Of a DNA stretch of 64,000 nt, positions 27,223-36,924 are shown piece after piece (positions within the stretch are counted from its first letter, which is position 1; every line of letters starts with the position of its first letter). The notes beneath the pieces were generated by a model that saw only the letters and a program-made list of their open reading frames with translations, was not told the DNA's origin and did not search any database. Both the position numbers and the translations under genes were made by a program. The stretch spans positions 62,001-126,000 of the forward strand of contig NZ_VITA01000005.1 in assembly GCF_007827695.1 (NCBI RefSeq), in the 5' to 3' direction. The DNA is from Sinorhizobium medicae (GTDB lineage: Bacteria > Pseudomonadota > Alphaproteobacteria > Rhizobiales > Rhizobiaceae).

Positions 27223-29148
27223 ATGGCTAAAGTTATTGGTATTGACCTGGGAACGACCAACTCCTGCGTCTCCGTCATGGACGGAAAGGACGCGAAGGTA
27301 ATCGAGAACGCCGAGGGCGCGCGCACGACCCCCTCGATGGTGGCATTCACCGAAGACGGCGAACGTCTCGTCGGACAGCCGGCCAAGCGCCAGGCCGTGA
27401 CCAATCCCGAGAACACGCTTTTTGCGATCAAGCGCCTGATCGGCCGCACCTTCGAGGATCCGACGACCCAGAAGGACAAGGGGATGGTCCCCTATAAGAT
27501 CGTCAAGGCCGATAATGGCGACGCCTGGGTCGAAGCCCATGACAAGAGCTATTCTCCCTCGCAGATTTCCGCGATGATCCTTCAGAAAATGAAGGAAACG
27601 GCCGAGTCCTATCTCGGTGAAAAGGTTGAGAAAGCGGTTATCACCGTTCCGGCCTACTTCAACGACGCCCAACGACAGGCCACCAAGGACGCCGGCAAGA
27701 TCGCCGGCCTGGACGTGTTGCGCATCATCAACGAGCCGACCGCGGCCGCGCTTGCCTATGGCCTCGACAAGAAGGAAGGCAAGACGATCGCCGTTTACGA
27801 CCTTGGCGGCGGCACCTTCGATATTTCGGTTCTCGAAATCGGCGACGGCGTCTTTGAAGTGAAGTCGACCAATGGCGACACCTTCCTTGGCGGCGAAGAC
27901 TTCGACATGCGTCTGGTCGAATATCTTGCATCCGAGTTCAAGAAGGAGCAGGGAATCGACCTGAAGAACGATAAGCTCGCTTTGCAGCGCCTGAAGGAAG
28001 CTGCCGAAAAGGCGAAGATCGAGCTTTCGTCCTCGCAGCAGACCGAAATCAACCTGCCGTTCATCACCGCGGACGCTTCCGGTCCGAAGCACCTGACGAT
28101 GAAGCTGTCACGCGCCAAATTCGAGAGCCTCGTCGACGACCTGATCCAGAAGACCATCGCGCCGTGCAAGGCCGCGCTCAAGGATGCAGGCGTTTCGGCT
28201 GCCGAGATCGACGAAGTCGTTCTCGTCGGCGGCATGACCCGCATGCCGAAGGTCCAGGAAACGGTGAAGCAACTTTTCGGCAAGGAGCCACATAAGGGCG
28301 TCAACCCGGATGAGGTCGTCGCCATGGGCGCCGCCATCCAGGCCGGCGTTCTGCAGGGCGACGTCAAGGACGTGCTGCTGCTGGACGTTACCCCGCTCTC
28401 GCTCGGCATCGAAACGCTGGGCGGCGTCTTCACCCGCCTGATCGAGCGCAACACCACGATCCCGACCAAGAAGAGCCAGGTCTTCTCGACGGCCGACGAC
28501 AACCAGTCCGCCGTGACGATCCGCGTTTCCCAGGGCGAACGTGAAATGGCGGCCGACAACAAGCTGCTCGGCCAGTTCGATCTCGTCGGCATTCCGCCGG
28601 CGCCTCGCGGCGTGCCGCAGATCGAAGTCACCTTCGACATCGATGCGAACGGCATCGTGCAGGTGTCTGCCAAGGACAAGGGCACGGGCAAGGAGCACCA
28701 GATCCGCATTCAGGCCTCTGGTGGTCTTTCCGACGCCGAGATCGAGAAGATGGTCAAGGATGCCGAGGCCAATGCGGAAGCCGACAAGAAGCGCCGCGAA
28801 GGCGTAGAGGCCAAGAACCAGGCCGAAAGCCTGGTTCATTCCTCGGAGAAATCGCTACAGGAACATGGCGACAAGGTTTCCGAGACGGACCGGAAGGCCA
28901 TCGAGGATGCGATTGCAGCGCTGAAGAGCGCCGTCGAAGCTTCCGAGCCGGACGCCGAGGACATCAAGGCCAAGACCAATACGCTCATGGAAGTCTCCAT
29001 GAAGCTCGGTCAGGCGATCTATGAGGCTCAGCAGACGGAATCCGCCCATGCTGATGCCGCCGCCGACGCTAAGCGCTCCGGGGACGACGTGGTCGACGCC
29101 GACTACGAGGAAGTCAAGGACGAGGACGACCGTAAGCGGTCGGCGTAA
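27223..29148 (+). CDS. dnaK: Chaperone protein DnaK (Hsp70)
   Basis: DnaK is the ATP-driven Hsp70 that folds and refolds proteins with DnaJ and GrpE. The protein has 641 residues. The three Hsp70 signatures are present: [10 protein letters not shown] at the N-terminus, [19 protein letters not shown] near 190-208, and [15 protein letters not shown] near 330-344. The substrate domain opens with [14 protein letters not shown] near 390. The C-terminus is acidic and ends in [31 protein letters not shown] precedes the ATG. A terminator follows the stop, so dnaJ is probably also transcribed separately. Confidence 0.98.
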   Translation: MAKVIGIDLGTTNSCVSVMDGKDAKVIENAEGARTTPSMVAFTEDGERLVGQPAKRQAVTNPENTLFAIKRLIGRTFEDPTTQKDKGMVPYKIVKADNGDAWVEAHDKSYSPSQISAMILQKMKETAESYLGEKVEKAVITVPAYFNDAQRQATKDAGKIAGLDVLRIINEPTAAALAYGLDKKEGKTIAVYDLGGGTFDISVLEIGDGVFEVKSTNGDTFLGGEDFDMRLVEYLASEFKKEQGIDLKNDKLALQRLKEAAEKAKIELSSSQQTEINLPFITADASGPKHLTMKLSRAKFESLVDDLIQKTIAPCKAALKDAGVSAAEIDEVVLVGGMTRMPKVQETVKQLFGKEPHKGVNPDEVVAMGAAIQAGVLQGDVKDVLLLDVTPLSLGIETLGGVFTRLIERNTTIPTKKSQVFSTADDNQSAVTIRVSQGEREMAADNKLLGQFDLVGIPPAPRGVPQIEVTFDIDANGIVQVSAKDKGTGKEHQIRIQASGGLSDAEIEKMVKDAEANAEADKKRREGVEAKNQAESLVHSSEKSLQEHGDKVSETDRKAIEDAIAALKSAVEASEPDAEDIKAKTNTLMEVSMKLGQAIYEAQQTESAHADAAADAKRSGDDVVDADYEEVKDEDDRKRSA

Positions 29149-29172
29149 AAGACTTCGCGTTTCGTCGAACAG

Positions 29173-29197
29173 GCCCGGGAGCGATCCCGGGCTTTTT
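29173..29197 (+). terminator. Rho-independent terminator after dnaK
   Basis: GCCCGGGA pairs with TCCCGGGC around GCGA and is followed by TTTTTC. It lies 24 bp after the dnaK stop. It implies that dnaJ, 215 bp further on, uses partial read-through or its own promoter. Confidence 0.85.
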
Positions 29198-29411
29198 CAT
29201 AGGTGGCTCAAGGCTGCCGGGAAGAACTGCCGGCGGGCGGAGGAAAGTGGCCGCAAAACCGCCATTTTCCGACAAAAAACCGCTTCCGTTCCGGTTTGGC
29301 TATGGTATCGCGCTTAAAGGTTTACTAAATCCTGTGGCAAGATAATCAGGCAGCCGTCGGATTCCTCGCGCTGGCAAGCCCTGTCGCTGACAACAGGACG
29401 ATCTTTGAAGC

Positions 29412-30539
29412 ATGAAACGTGATCTTTACGAAACGCTTGGCGTTCAGAAAAGCGCGGACGAAAAGGAGCTGAAGAGCGCCTTTCGCAAGCTCGCGATGAA
29501 ATATCATCCGGACAGGAATCCCGGAGACAATGAAGCGGAAAAGTCATTCAAGGAAATCAACGAAGCCTACGAGACGCTGAAGGATCCGCAGAAACGCGCG
29601 GCCTATGACCGCTATGGCCATGCGGCCTTCGAGCAGGGCGGCATGGGCAACGGCTTCGCCGGTGGTGGCGCGCACGGCTTCTCCGATATTTTCGAGGACA
29701 TCTTCGGCGAGATGATGGGTGGCCGGCAGCGCCGCTCGTCCGGTGGACGCGAGCGCGGCGCGGACCTGCGTTACAACATGGAAATCTCGCTCGAGGAGGC
29801 CTATTCCGGCAAGACGGCGCAGATCCGCGTGCCTACGTCGATCACCTGCGACGTCTGCACCGGTACGGGCGCCAAGCCGGGGACCAGCCCGAAGACCTGC
29901 GGCACCTGCCAAGGCACCGGCCGCGTCCGCGCCGCCCAAGGCTTCTTCTCGATCGAGCGAACCTGCCCGACCTGCGGCGGCCGCGGACAGACGATCACCG
30001 ACCCGTGCACCAAGTGCCATGGTCAGGGCCGCGTCGTGGAGGAGCGGACGCTCTCGGTCAACATTCCGGCCGGTATCGAGGACGGCACGCGCATCCGGCT
30101 TTCCGGCGAGGGCGAGGCTGGCCTTCGCGGCGGCCCGGCTGGCGACCTCTACATCTTTCTCTCGGTCAAGCCGCACGAATTCTACCAGCGTGACGGCGCG
30201 GATCTCTACTGCGCCGTGCCGATCTCGATGACGACGGCAACGCTCGGCGGCAAGTTCGACGTCACGACGCTCGACGGAACCAAATCTCGCGTCACGGTGC
30301 CTGAAGGCACACAGGCCGGCAAGCAGTTCCGCCTCAAGGGCAAGGGCATGCCGGTGCTGCGTTCCAGCCAGATGGGCGATCTCTATATTCAGATCCAGAT
30401 CGAGACACCGCAGAAGCTCACGAAGCGGCAACGTGAGTTGCTGCAGGAGTTCGAGCAGATCTCCTCCAAGGAGAACAATCCCGAATCGGCAGGCTTCTTC
30501 TCCCGCATGAAGGGTTTCTTCGACACGTTGAGCGAGTAG
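29412..30539 (+). CDS. dnaJ: Chaperone protein DnaJ (Hsp40)
   Basis: This is the 375-residue type I Hsp40 co-chaperone that stimulates DnaK. The J-domain covers residues 4-70 with the HPD motif in [12 protein letters not shown] Gly-rich stretch ([17 protein letters not shown]) follows near 78-95. Four zinc-binding CxxCxGxG-type repeats lie at about residues 147-205 ([33 protein letters not shown]). The C-terminal peptide-binding domains complete the family length. Confidence 0.97.
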   Translation: MKRDLYETLGVQKSADEKELKSAFRKLAMKYHPDRNPGDNEAEKSFKEINEAYETLKDPQKRAAYDRYGHAAFEQGGMGNGFAGGGAHGFSDIFEDIFGEMMGGRQRRSSGGRERGADLRYNMEISLEEAYSGKTAQIRVPTSITCDVCTGTGAKPGTSPKTCGTCQGTGRVRAAQGFFSIERTCPTCGGRGQTITDPCTKCHGQGRVVEERTLSVNIPAGIEDGTRIRLSGEGEAGLRGGPAGDLYIFLSVKPHEFYQRDGADLYCAVPISMTTATLGGKFDVTTLDGTKSRVTVPEGTQAGKQFRLKGKGMPVLRSSQMGDLYIQIQIETPQKLTKRQRELLQEFEQISSKENNPESAGFFSRMKGFFDTLSE

Positions 30540-30712
30540 GGCAGTCTCTCAGCCTGCCCGCACATCCCAGTCCTATCACCATTTACGGAGGAACTTGGGA
30601 GGGTTTCCGTGCCCGTTCGCTTTTTCGATCGGGCGGTGAGGTGGGTTCAGGTGGCGCCGCGAGTCCCCTTCGCCCCGCTTGCGGCAGTCGGCCGTGCAGC
30701 GCACCCGTCCGC

Positions 30713-31579
30713 CTATATTGCCGCCGCAGCCAATTGCCAGCCACCTAACGCCAGGAGCACGGTGCCCGCGAGGCGGGAGAGGGTCCGGTTCGGGAAAAAC
30801 ACCTTTTCTGCCAGCACGAATATGGCAATGGCTGCAATCCAAAGCACATTCATGATGCCGCCGACGAAAAGAAGCGCCATCAGCGCCCAGCAGCAGCCGA
30901 CGCAATAAAGCCCATGGCGAAAGCCAAGTCTCGTGGCTCCCCCGGGGTCCCGGCGGAAACCGCCGTTGCGATGCAGGAACACGATAGGCGTCTGGCACTG
31001 GCTGAGGCAGGCATCCTTGAGCGGCGTCCACTGGTAAAGACCTGCAGTCACCAGTACCACGCCGCTGAAGACGCCACTGGCGCTTGCCAGCGCCGGCGTC
31101 AGCAAGGTCCCCTCCAGGAGCCACTGTCCGAGCGTTGCAACGAGCGCAAACCCCGCCCAGGCCAGGAGATAGCCCCCGGCAAAGAAACCTGTCGCGGCGA
31201 AAGGCTTGTCCTCCTTTCGGCTTTGCCGGCCGACCCGGGCATAGAGCAGGATCATCGGCGTTGCCGAAGGCAGCATCATGCCGACCATCATAACGGTCCA
31301 CATGGTGAAGGTGACGCCAGCTTCGATAAAGCTCCAGGGACGCGGCGAGATGCCCAAAACGGCGTCGAGCGGATCGGTCCCGCCGTGCCCCATCCCGTCC
31401 ATTTTCAGGGCGGGGTTCATCTCCATGCCCGACCCGGACACGCTCATGCCGTCTGTATCCATGGCTGCGGCCAGCCAAAGAGTGTAGATCCAGGCGATCA
31501 CCGCCAATGCGGCGATAGATGCTGCCACGATCGCGCGGTCCCGTCGCAGCAGGCTTTCGAGCGCGGTTCCGGCCGGCAT
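30713..31579 (-). CDS. DUF2182 integral membrane protein with Met-rich periplasmic loop
   Basis: This is a 288-residue membrane protein with about six segments. Between the first and second segments lies a Met/Gly/Asp-rich loop, residues about 40-70, including DGMSVSGSGMEMNPALKMDG and GMGHGG. The MWTVMMVGMMLPSATPM block and the GLYCVGCCWALM block are characteristic of DUF2182. Paired Met, His and Cys residues suggest metal contact, possibly copper, but no function is established. It starts 3 bp after the DUF1326 stop, so the two are translated together. Confidence 0.8.
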   Translation of the reverse strand: MPAGTALESLLRRDRAIVAASIAALAVIAWIYTLWLAAAMDTDGMSVSGSGMEMNPALKMDGMGHGGTDPLDAVLGISPRPWSFIEAGVTFTMWTVMMVGMMLPSATPMILLYARVGRQSRKEDKPFAATGFFAGGYLLAWAGFALVATLGQWLLEGTLLTPALASASGVFSGVVLVTAGLYQWTPLKDACLSQCQTPIVFLHRNGGFRRDPGGATRLGFRHGLYCVGCCWALMALLFVGGIMNVLWIAAIAIFVLAEKVFFPNRTLSRLAGTVLLALGGWQLAAAAI

Positions 31580-31582
31580 GGG

Positions 31583-32218
31583 TCAGTGAACCACGCCGCT
31601 TCCGGTTATGTGCAGGCTGGCGAAATGGGCGTGAGAATCGGCGAGTGAGAGTGCGAGCGGTCCGCTTGTCTCGGCCCAGCCGCGCCCGACCTCGCAATGG
31701 TCATATTCGAAGCCGTTCGGAAGGTTGATGCGGGCGCGATGCTGTTCTCCCGTGACCGGATTGACGATGGGCTCGCCGCGGGCTTCGATCCAGCCGGGTA
31801 TGTTGACGCGTGCCGCGCGCCCTTGGACGTCGATCTCGAAATCGATCGGCGCGAAAACCGGATCATGAAAGGTCTCGAAAGTCGTCGCGAAGACCTGGAA
31901 GAAGGTGGCGCCGGGCTCGGTATCCTGACCGCTCATGATCCGCAGCAGCGCCTCCCGCTGCTCGTCCGAGGCGCGTTCGTCGATAATGGGAACCACAGCA
32001 CCCCTGCCCTCGTGAATCGCACCGGGCCAGGAGATGATCATGCCGCACCTCAGGCCGTCGAGCCGGGTGTCGCCATGGTTTCCCTCATCGATATCGATCA
32101 GGCCGATCGCGCTGCAATGCCCCTCGGTCGGCAGGGCATTGAACTGGCACGGGCAGCCATAGGCGCAGTTGCAATGGATGAATTCCCGACCCTTGATCGT
32201 CCACTCGACGTCCGTCAT
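31583..32218 (-). CDS. DUF1326 family protein
   Basis: This soluble protein of about 211 residues has a Cys cluster at its N-terminus (FIHCNCAYGCPCQFNALP) that defines DUF1326 and could bind metal. There is no signal peptide. GGAGGAGACG gives a strong site for the ATG at 32218; an in-frame ATG ten codons upstream lacks one. The downstream partner is the DUF2182 membrane protein. The pair recurs in proteobacteria, so they probably act together, perhaps in metal handling; this is inference. Confidence 0.8.
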   Translation of the reverse strand: MTDVEWTIKGREFIHCNCAYGCPCQFNALPTEGHCSAIGLIDIDEGNHGDTRLDGLRCGMIISWPGAIHEGRGAVVPIIDERASDEQREALLRIMSGQDTEPGATFFQVFATTFETFHDPVFAPIDFEIDVQGRAARVNIPGWIEARGEPIVNPVTGEQHRARINLPNGFEYDHCEVGRGWAETSGPLALSLADSHAHFASLHITGSGVVH

Positions 32219-32333
32219 CGTCTCCTCCCCAGATACGATGGAGTTCATTTTCCTTCGGATGCGATTCTATTAGGTGGTGAAAATATACTCCCTACCGCCG
32301 GCGATGCCAACGGGCCACCTGACGAAGGAAGGA

Positions 32334-33338
32334 TCAGCCGACCAGACCGACGGCGAAATAGCAAAGGGCGGAGATCAGGGCGGCGGCGGGAAGCGTAATC
32401 ACCCAGGCGACGACGATGTTGCCGGCAAGGCCCCAGCGCACCGCCGACACGCGCCGCGCCGCGCCGACGCCGATGATCGCGCCGGTGATCGTGTGGGTTG
32501 TCGAGACCGGAATTCCGAGCCAGGTCGCGGCGAACAGGGTAATGGCACCGCCCGTCTCGGCGCAGAAACCCTGCATCGGATTGAGCTTGGTTATCTTCGA
32601 GCCCATCGTGTGTACGATCCTCCAGCCGCCGAAGAGCGTGCCGAGTGCGATCGCCGCCTGGCAGGTGATGACCACCCAGAAAGGCACGTAGAAATCCGAA
32701 CCGAGATAGCCTTGCGAGAAAAGAAGCACGGCAATGATGCCCATGGTTTTCTGTGCATCATTGCCGCCGTGGCCGAGCGAGTAAAATGAAGCGGAAACGA
32801 ACTGCAGCACCCGGAAGGTGCTGTCGACGGCGAAAGGTGTCTGGCGAACGAAGAGCCAGGAGACGATCAGCACCAGGAGCAGCGCCAGAACGAAGCCGAT
32901 TCCCGGCGACATGACGATGGCCCCGGCCGTCTTCAGGAGGCCCTGCCAGACGATCGAACTGAAGCCCGTCTTGGCGAGGCCGGCGCCGACGAGGCCGCCG
33001 ATCAGAGCGTGTGAGGAACTCGACGGAATTCCGAAAATCCAGGTAACGATGTTCCAGATGATCGCGCCCATCAAGGCCGCGAAAATGACCTGTGGCGTAA
33101 CGATACCCGGATCGATGATGCCGGTGCCAAGCGTTTCGGCAACGTGAAGCCCGAAGAAGAGGAAGGCGATGAAGTTGAAGAACGCCGCCCATAAGACGGC
33201 ATATTGCGGCCGGAGCACGCGGGTCGAAACGATGGTCGCGATCGAATTGGCCGCGTCGTGCAATCCGTTGAGGAAATCGAAGAACAGCGCGACGGCGATG
33301 AGCCCCACAAGCAGGGGGAAGGCGAGCGTCGCATCCAT
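32334..33338 (-). CDS. pit: Low-affinity inorganic phosphate transporter (PiT family)
   Basis: This 334-residue permease has about ten membrane segments. The duplicated PiT signature appears as FDFLNGLHDAANSIATIVSTRVL near the N-terminus and LGIPVSTTHTITGAIIGVG near residue 275. GHGGNDAQKTMGIIAVLL in the middle is the other conserved block. It imports phosphate driven by the ion gradient. Its ATG overlaps the stop of the upstream DUF47 gene (TGATG), so translation is coupled. In S. meliloti this pair is known as orfA-pit and is turned down by PhoB when phosphate is short. Confidence 0.93.
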   Translation of the reverse strand: MDATLAFPLLVGLIAVALFFDFLNGLHDAANSIATIVSTRVLRPQYAVLWAAFFNFIAFLFFGLHVAETLGTGIIDPGIVTPQVIFAALMGAIIWNIVTWIFGIPSSSSHALIGGLVGAGLAKTGFSSIVWQGLLKTAGAIVMSPGIGFVLALLLVLIVSWLFVRQTPFAVDSTFRVLQFVSASFYSLGHGGNDAQKTMGIIAVLLFSQGYLGSDFYVPFWVVITCQAAIALGTLFGGWRIVHTMGSKITKLNPMQGFCAETGGAITLFAATWLGIPVSTTHTITGAIIGVGAARRVSAVRWGLAGNIVVAWVITLPAAALISALCYFAVGLVG

Positions 33339-33982
33339 CAGACGTTCTCGATCACGATGCCGCTGATTTCGTTTGCAACGTCCTCAAAGCGGTCGACGAC
33401 CTTTTCCAGTTCGCCATAGATCTCGCTGCCGATGATATAGGCCATCGGGTTGGAAGCGCCGTGGCGCTGGAAGAGATCCTTCAGACCCTGCTCGTGCAAC
33501 TCGTCGGAGCGGCCCTCGACGCGCGTTACCTCCTCGGCGATGGTGCTGAGGCGCTGGGCGTTGGCACCGATACGGTTGAGGAGCGGAATGGCCTCGGCGA
33601 CGAGATGGGCGGCCTCGACGACCGCAGCGCCCATGGCCTGCATGCCGGGGTCGAAGCTCTTCTGTTCGTAAAGCCGTATGGTCTTCACCGTCTTGTGCAT
33701 CATGTCGATGGCGTCGTCCATCGATTGAATGAGATCCTTGATGTCACCGCGGTCGAAGGGCGTGATGAAGCTGCGGCGCACCGCGAGAAGGACCGCGCGG
33801 GTGATGTCGTCGGCCTCGTTCTCGAGCGTGACGATCCGTTCGCAATGGCTCTCGATGTCCGGTCCGCCGGCGAGCAGCGCATTCAATGATTCCGCTGCAC
33901 TCATGACGGTGCGCGAATGTTCGGCGAAGAGGTCGAAGAAACGATCTTCCCGGGGGAGGAGCTTGCGAAACAGGCCGAGCAT
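33338..33982 (-). CDS. DUF47 (PhoU-like) Pit accessory protein (OrfA)
   Basis: This is a helical, PhoU-like cytoplasmic protein of about 214 residues. It begins MLGLFRKLLPREDRFFDLFAEHS, the standard DUF47 opening, and contains FDRGDIKDLIQSMDDAIDMMHKT near residue 75. DUF47 proteins accompany Pit transporters and are thought to regulate them. I chose the ATG at 33982; a TTG five codons upstream is possible. A PHO-box-like repeat lies 23-40 bp upstream of this start. Confidence 0.88.
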   Translation of the reverse strand: MLGLFRKLLPREDRFFDLFAEHSRTVMSAAESLNALLAGGPDIESHCERIVTLENEADDITRAVLLAVRRSFITPFDRGDIKDLIQSMDDAIDMMHKTVKTIRLYEQKSFDPGMQAMGAAVVEAAHLVAEAIPLLNRIGANAQRLSTIAEEVTRVEGRSDELHEQGLKDLFQRHGASNPMAYIIGSEIYGELEKVVDRFEDVANEISGIVIENV

Positions 33983-34004
33983 CACCAATCCATCCAACTG
34001 TCGA

Positions 34005-34022
34005 TTGTCACGCAGTTGTCAT
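34005..34022. promoter_or_regulatory. PHO box (PhoB-binding site) upstream of orfA-pit
   Basis: TTGTCAC-GCAG-TTGTCAT is two 7-bp direct repeats separated by 4 bp, close to the PhoB consensus CTGTCAT-N4-CTGTCAT. It lies just upstream of the DUF47 gene and about 190 bp from recF. PhoB repression of orfA-pit is established in S. meliloti, and the site is in the right place. Confidence 0.7.
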
Positions 34023-34208
34023 ATTGTACTTGCACGCTCGGGGAAAGTTCCGATGCGGTCGAAAATAACGGCTTTCCCACAGCGGATTGGGCGCAAACGG
34101 GCCGTGCGATCCGCTACACGCACAAGGGCGGTCAGCGCCGGATGCCCTTCCGCTTGCCTTGAGGCTGCTTTCGTCCTACCTGACAGCAACGTCGAATTCG
34201 GACCCGCA

Positions 34209-35333
34209 ATGCCCCACAAGGTCTTTCTCACACGCCTGAAACTGAGCGATTTCCGCAACTATGCAACGGCGGCGCTCGACCTCGACCAGCGCCATGTGGT
34301 GCTGACCGGCGAGAACGGCGCTGGCAAGACCAACCTGATGGAGGCGATCTCTTTTCTGTCTCCCGGGCGAGGCTTGAGGCGCGCTGCGTATGCCGATGTC
34401 GTCCGCGTCGGCGCCGCTGACGGCTTCTCGGTCTTCGCCGCTGTCGATGGGATGGAGGGGCCGGTGGAGATCGGCACGGGGACTCAGGGATCCGAGGAGG
34501 GTCATTCGCGCCGCCTCAGAATCAACGGCACTGCGGCGCGCACCGTCGACGAACTCAACGACCACCTCCGGGTGCTCTGGCTGACCCCCGCGATGGATGG
34601 CCTTTTTACCGGCCCTTCCGCCGACCGCAGGCGCTTTCTCGACCGGCTGGTGCTTTCGCTCGATCCCGAGCACGGCCGCCGCGCCAGCGAGTTCGACCGC
34701 GCCATGCGCAGCCGCAACAGGCTTCTTTCGGAGTTCCGCCCCGATCCCGCCTGGGTATCGGCCATCGAACGCGAAATGGCCGGCCTCGGCATTTCCATGG
34801 CGCTTGCCCGCCAGGAGATGCTCGGCCTGCTTTCCGCTCTCGTCGACCGTAGCAGGACCGACGGGACCTTTCCGTCCGCACGTCTTTCGCTTGCCGGCTT
34901 CCTCGATGACTGCGCCGGTATTCCGGCCTTTGAACTCGAAGAGCGCTATCTCGCAATGCTCGCTGATGGCCGGGCGCGCGATGCCGCCGCCGGCCGCACG
35001 CTCGACGGGCCGCACCGCAGTGATCTCCTGATCCGCCACCGGGAAAAGGACATCGAAGCCGAGCGTTGCTCGACCGGCGAACAGAAGGCGCTGCTCGTCG
35101 GCCTGGTGCTCGCGCATGCACGCCTCGTCGGCGACATGACGGGCCACGCCCCGGTGCTGCTGCTCGACGAAATCGCCGCCCATCTCGACCAGGGACGCCG
35201 TGCCGCCCTCTTCGACCTCGTCGATGGGCTCGGCGGCCAGGCCTTCATGACGGGCACCGACCAAACCATGTTCGAGGCGCTCGGGGAGCGCGCGCATTAT
35301 CTGGCCGTTGCAAACGGCCGCGTTTCAGGATGA
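34209..35333 (+). CDS. recF: DNA replication and repair protein RecF
   Basis: This 374-residue SMC-like ATPase loads RecA at single-strand gaps with RecO and RecR. LTRLKLSDFRNY is at the N-terminus and Walker A GENGAGKTN near residue 38. The signature region is LDGPHRSDLLIRH near 265 with CSTGEQKALLVGLVLAHA near 290, and Walker B is VLLLDEIAAHLD near 320. The ATG at 34209 starts the conserved domain; a long in-frame upstream extension overlaps the divergent DUF47 gene and is not coding. Here recF is not next to dnaN or gyrB. Confidence 0.95.
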   Translation: MPHKVFLTRLKLSDFRNYATAALDLDQRHVVLTGENGAGKTNLMEAISFLSPGRGLRRAAYADVVRVGAADGFSVFAAVDGMEGPVEIGTGTQGSEEGHSRRLRINGTAARTVDELNDHLRVLWLTPAMDGLFTGPSADRRRFLDRLVLSLDPEHGRRASEFDRAMRSRNRLLSEFRPDPAWVSAIEREMAGLGISMALARQEMLGLLSALVDRSRTDGTFPSARLSLAGFLDDCAGIPAFELEERYLAMLADGRARDAAAGRTLDGPHRSDLLIRHREKDIEAERCSTGEQKALLVGLVLAHARLVGDMTGHAPVLLLDEIAAHLDQGRRAALFDLVDGLGGQAFMTGTDQTMFEALGERAHYLAVANGRVSG

Positions 35334-35384
35334 CATGGAGCGAGCGCCGTCCTCACAGGATAACGAAATGAGATGGAGACGCAT

Positions 35385-36149
35385 ATGACGACGGGTGCGA
35401 CACTCGCTCCTTCGGAGATTACGCGCTATGCACGCCACATCGTGCTGCCGGAAATCGGCGGCCCCGGGCAGCAGAAGCTCAAAGCGGCGCGCGTGCTCGT
35501 CATCGGCGCGGGCGGTCTAGGCGCGCCGGTGCTGCAGTATCTTGCGGCCGCCGGCGTGGGTACGCTGGGGATCGTCGACGACGATGTCGTCTCGTTGTCG
35601 AACCTTCAGCGGCAGGTCATCCACGCCACCGAGGATATCGGCCGGGCCAAGGTCGAGAGCGCTGCCGCGGCGATCGACGCTCTAAACCCGCATGTGAAGG
35701 TAATAACGCACGCGCTGAGGCTCGGTGCCGAAAACGCCAGGGAACTCTTCGATGCATATGATCTCGTCGTCGACGGATCGGACAATTTCGACACGCGCTA
35801 TCTCGCCGCCGATACAGCCGAGGCCGCAGCCGTGGCGCTCGTCACCGGCGCCGTCGGCCGCTTCGACGGCTCCGTCACGGTGCTGAAGCCCTACGAGACC
35901 GACGCGGACGGGCATCCGAACCCCTCCTATCGCGACCTCTTCCCGGAGCCGCCGCCGCCCGGCGCAGTGCCAAGCTGCGCCGAAGCCGGTGTTCTCGGCG
36001 CGCTCACCGGCGTCATCGGCACATTGCAGGCGATGGAGGCGATCAAGCTTGTCACCGGCATTGGCGAGCCGCTGATCGGCCGGCTGCTGCTTTACGATGC
36101 GCTTGCCGCGCAGTTCAACACGATCCGCTACCGGCGCGGTAAGCGTTGA
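35385..36149 (+). CDS. MoeB/ThiF/HesA-family adenylyltransferase lacking the zinc cysteines
   Basis: The 254-residue protein resembles MoeB, which adenylates the C-terminus of a ubiquitin-like sulfur carrier (MoaD or ThiS). It has RYARHIVLPEIGGPGQQKL, the nucleotide motif VIGAGGLGAP, SNLQRQVIH and DGSDNFDTRY. The single Cys in VPSCAEAGVLG is the conserved acceptor Cys. The two CxxC pairs that bind zinc in MoeB are missing: the family's YRCLF reads YRDLF, and the chain stops at RRGKR before the second pair. GGAG precedes the ATG at 35385; an ATG at 35373 is possible. Confidence 0.85.
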   Translation: MTTGATLAPSEITRYARHIVLPEIGGPGQQKLKAARVLVIGAGGLGAPVLQYLAAAGVGTLGIVDDDVVSLSNLQRQVIHATEDIGRAKVESAAAAIDALNPHVKVITHALRLGAENARELFDAYDLVVDGSDNFDTRYLAADTAEAAAVALVTGAVGRFDGSVTVLKPYETDADGHPNPSYRDLFPEPPPPGAVPSCAEAGVLGALTGVIGTLQAMEAIKLVTGIGEPLIGRLLLYDALAAQFNTIRYRRGKR

Positions 36150-36194
36150 GGTTTGATGCGCGTGGCGTCCCGGCCGCATCCCGCAAAGTTATCC

Positions 36195-36863
36195 TCATCT
36201 CCGGTGAGGGGCACTCTCATCGCCGATGGTTGCGAGGTTTTGTGGTGCCGCCGCCTCCTGCCGGAAGCTGGCAAAGAGGCGGTGGAGCGCCTCGCGCCCT
36301 TCGATCACCAGATCGAATCTGCGGCCGAAGAGAAGCCATTCGGTACACAGCCCCATCATCATCCAGCGCAGGGCCCGCGTTGCCGACGGAGGCGTCCAGT
36401 GTTCCTGCATCTGGCCGCGGGCGAGCGCGCGGGCGAAGGCAAGTTCGAGCAACGCATCATGGCGCTCCTCGATTTCGCGCTGGCGGACGAGCACGGCGGA
36501 CATGTCATTGTCGTAGTCGCAGCGCAGCATGATCGCGAGAATGCGCTGCCGCTGCTCGTCTGCGGCCAGCGTCGTCAGCCAGTCGCTGGTCGCGCTTTCG
36601 ACGATGGCGAGCGTGTCGAAGGCTTCCGTTTCGATCTCGCGCGCGATCATGTCTTCGTGGGGCAGCGGCACGGCCTCGTAAAGGGCGAGGAAGAGATCCG
36701 TCTTGTTGGCGAAATGCCAGTATATGGCGCCGCGGGTGACGCCCGCCTCCTTGGCCACTTCCTCAAGCGTCGTGTTGGGGACGCCCTTTTTAAAGAACAT
36801 GCGTTCGGCGGCGCACAGGATCTTCTGTCTTGTAGCCTCGGCGTCGGCCTTGGTTCGGCGCAT
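36195..36863 (-). CDS. smeR: TetR/AcrR-family repressor of the SmeAB efflux pump
   Basis: This is a 222-residue TetR/AcrR regulator. The DNA-binding domain at residues 10-60 (ILCAAERMFFKKGVPNTTLEEVAKEAGVTRGAIYWHF) is close to AcrR/TtgR, and the TetR_C_2 ligand domain follows. AAGGAG lies nine bases upstream of the ATG. It is the last gene after smeA and smeB, behind a strong hairpin. In S. meliloti the same arrangement is the SmeAB pump and its repressor. A probable operator lies upstream of smeA. Confidence 0.88.
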   Translation of the reverse strand: MRRTKADAEATRQKILCAAERMFFKKGVPNTTLEEVAKEAGVTRGAIYWHFANKTDLFLALYEAVPLPHEDMIAREIETEAFDTLAIVESATSDWLTTLAADEQRQRILAIMLRCDYDNDMSAVLVRQREIEERHDALLELAFARALARGQMQEHWTPPSATRALRWMMMGLCTEWLLFGRRFDLVIEGREALHRLFASFRQEAAAPQNLATIGDESAPHRR

Positions 36864-36883
36864 TTATTCCAATTCTCCTTAAC

Positions 36884-36917
36884 AGATGGCCCGCCGCTGT
36901 AAGCCGGCGGGCCATCT
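36884..36917 (-). terminator. Strong hairpin between smeB and smeR
   Basis: AGATGGCCCGCCG (36884-36896) and CGGCGGGCCATCT (36905-36917) form a perfect 13-bp stem with an 8-nt loop. It lies after the smeB stop and just before the smeR ribosome site. No T-run follows, so it could attenuate or stabilise smeAB mRNA and lower smeR expression, instead of ending transcription. Confidence 0.6.
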
Positions 36918-36924
36918 TCTCCGA

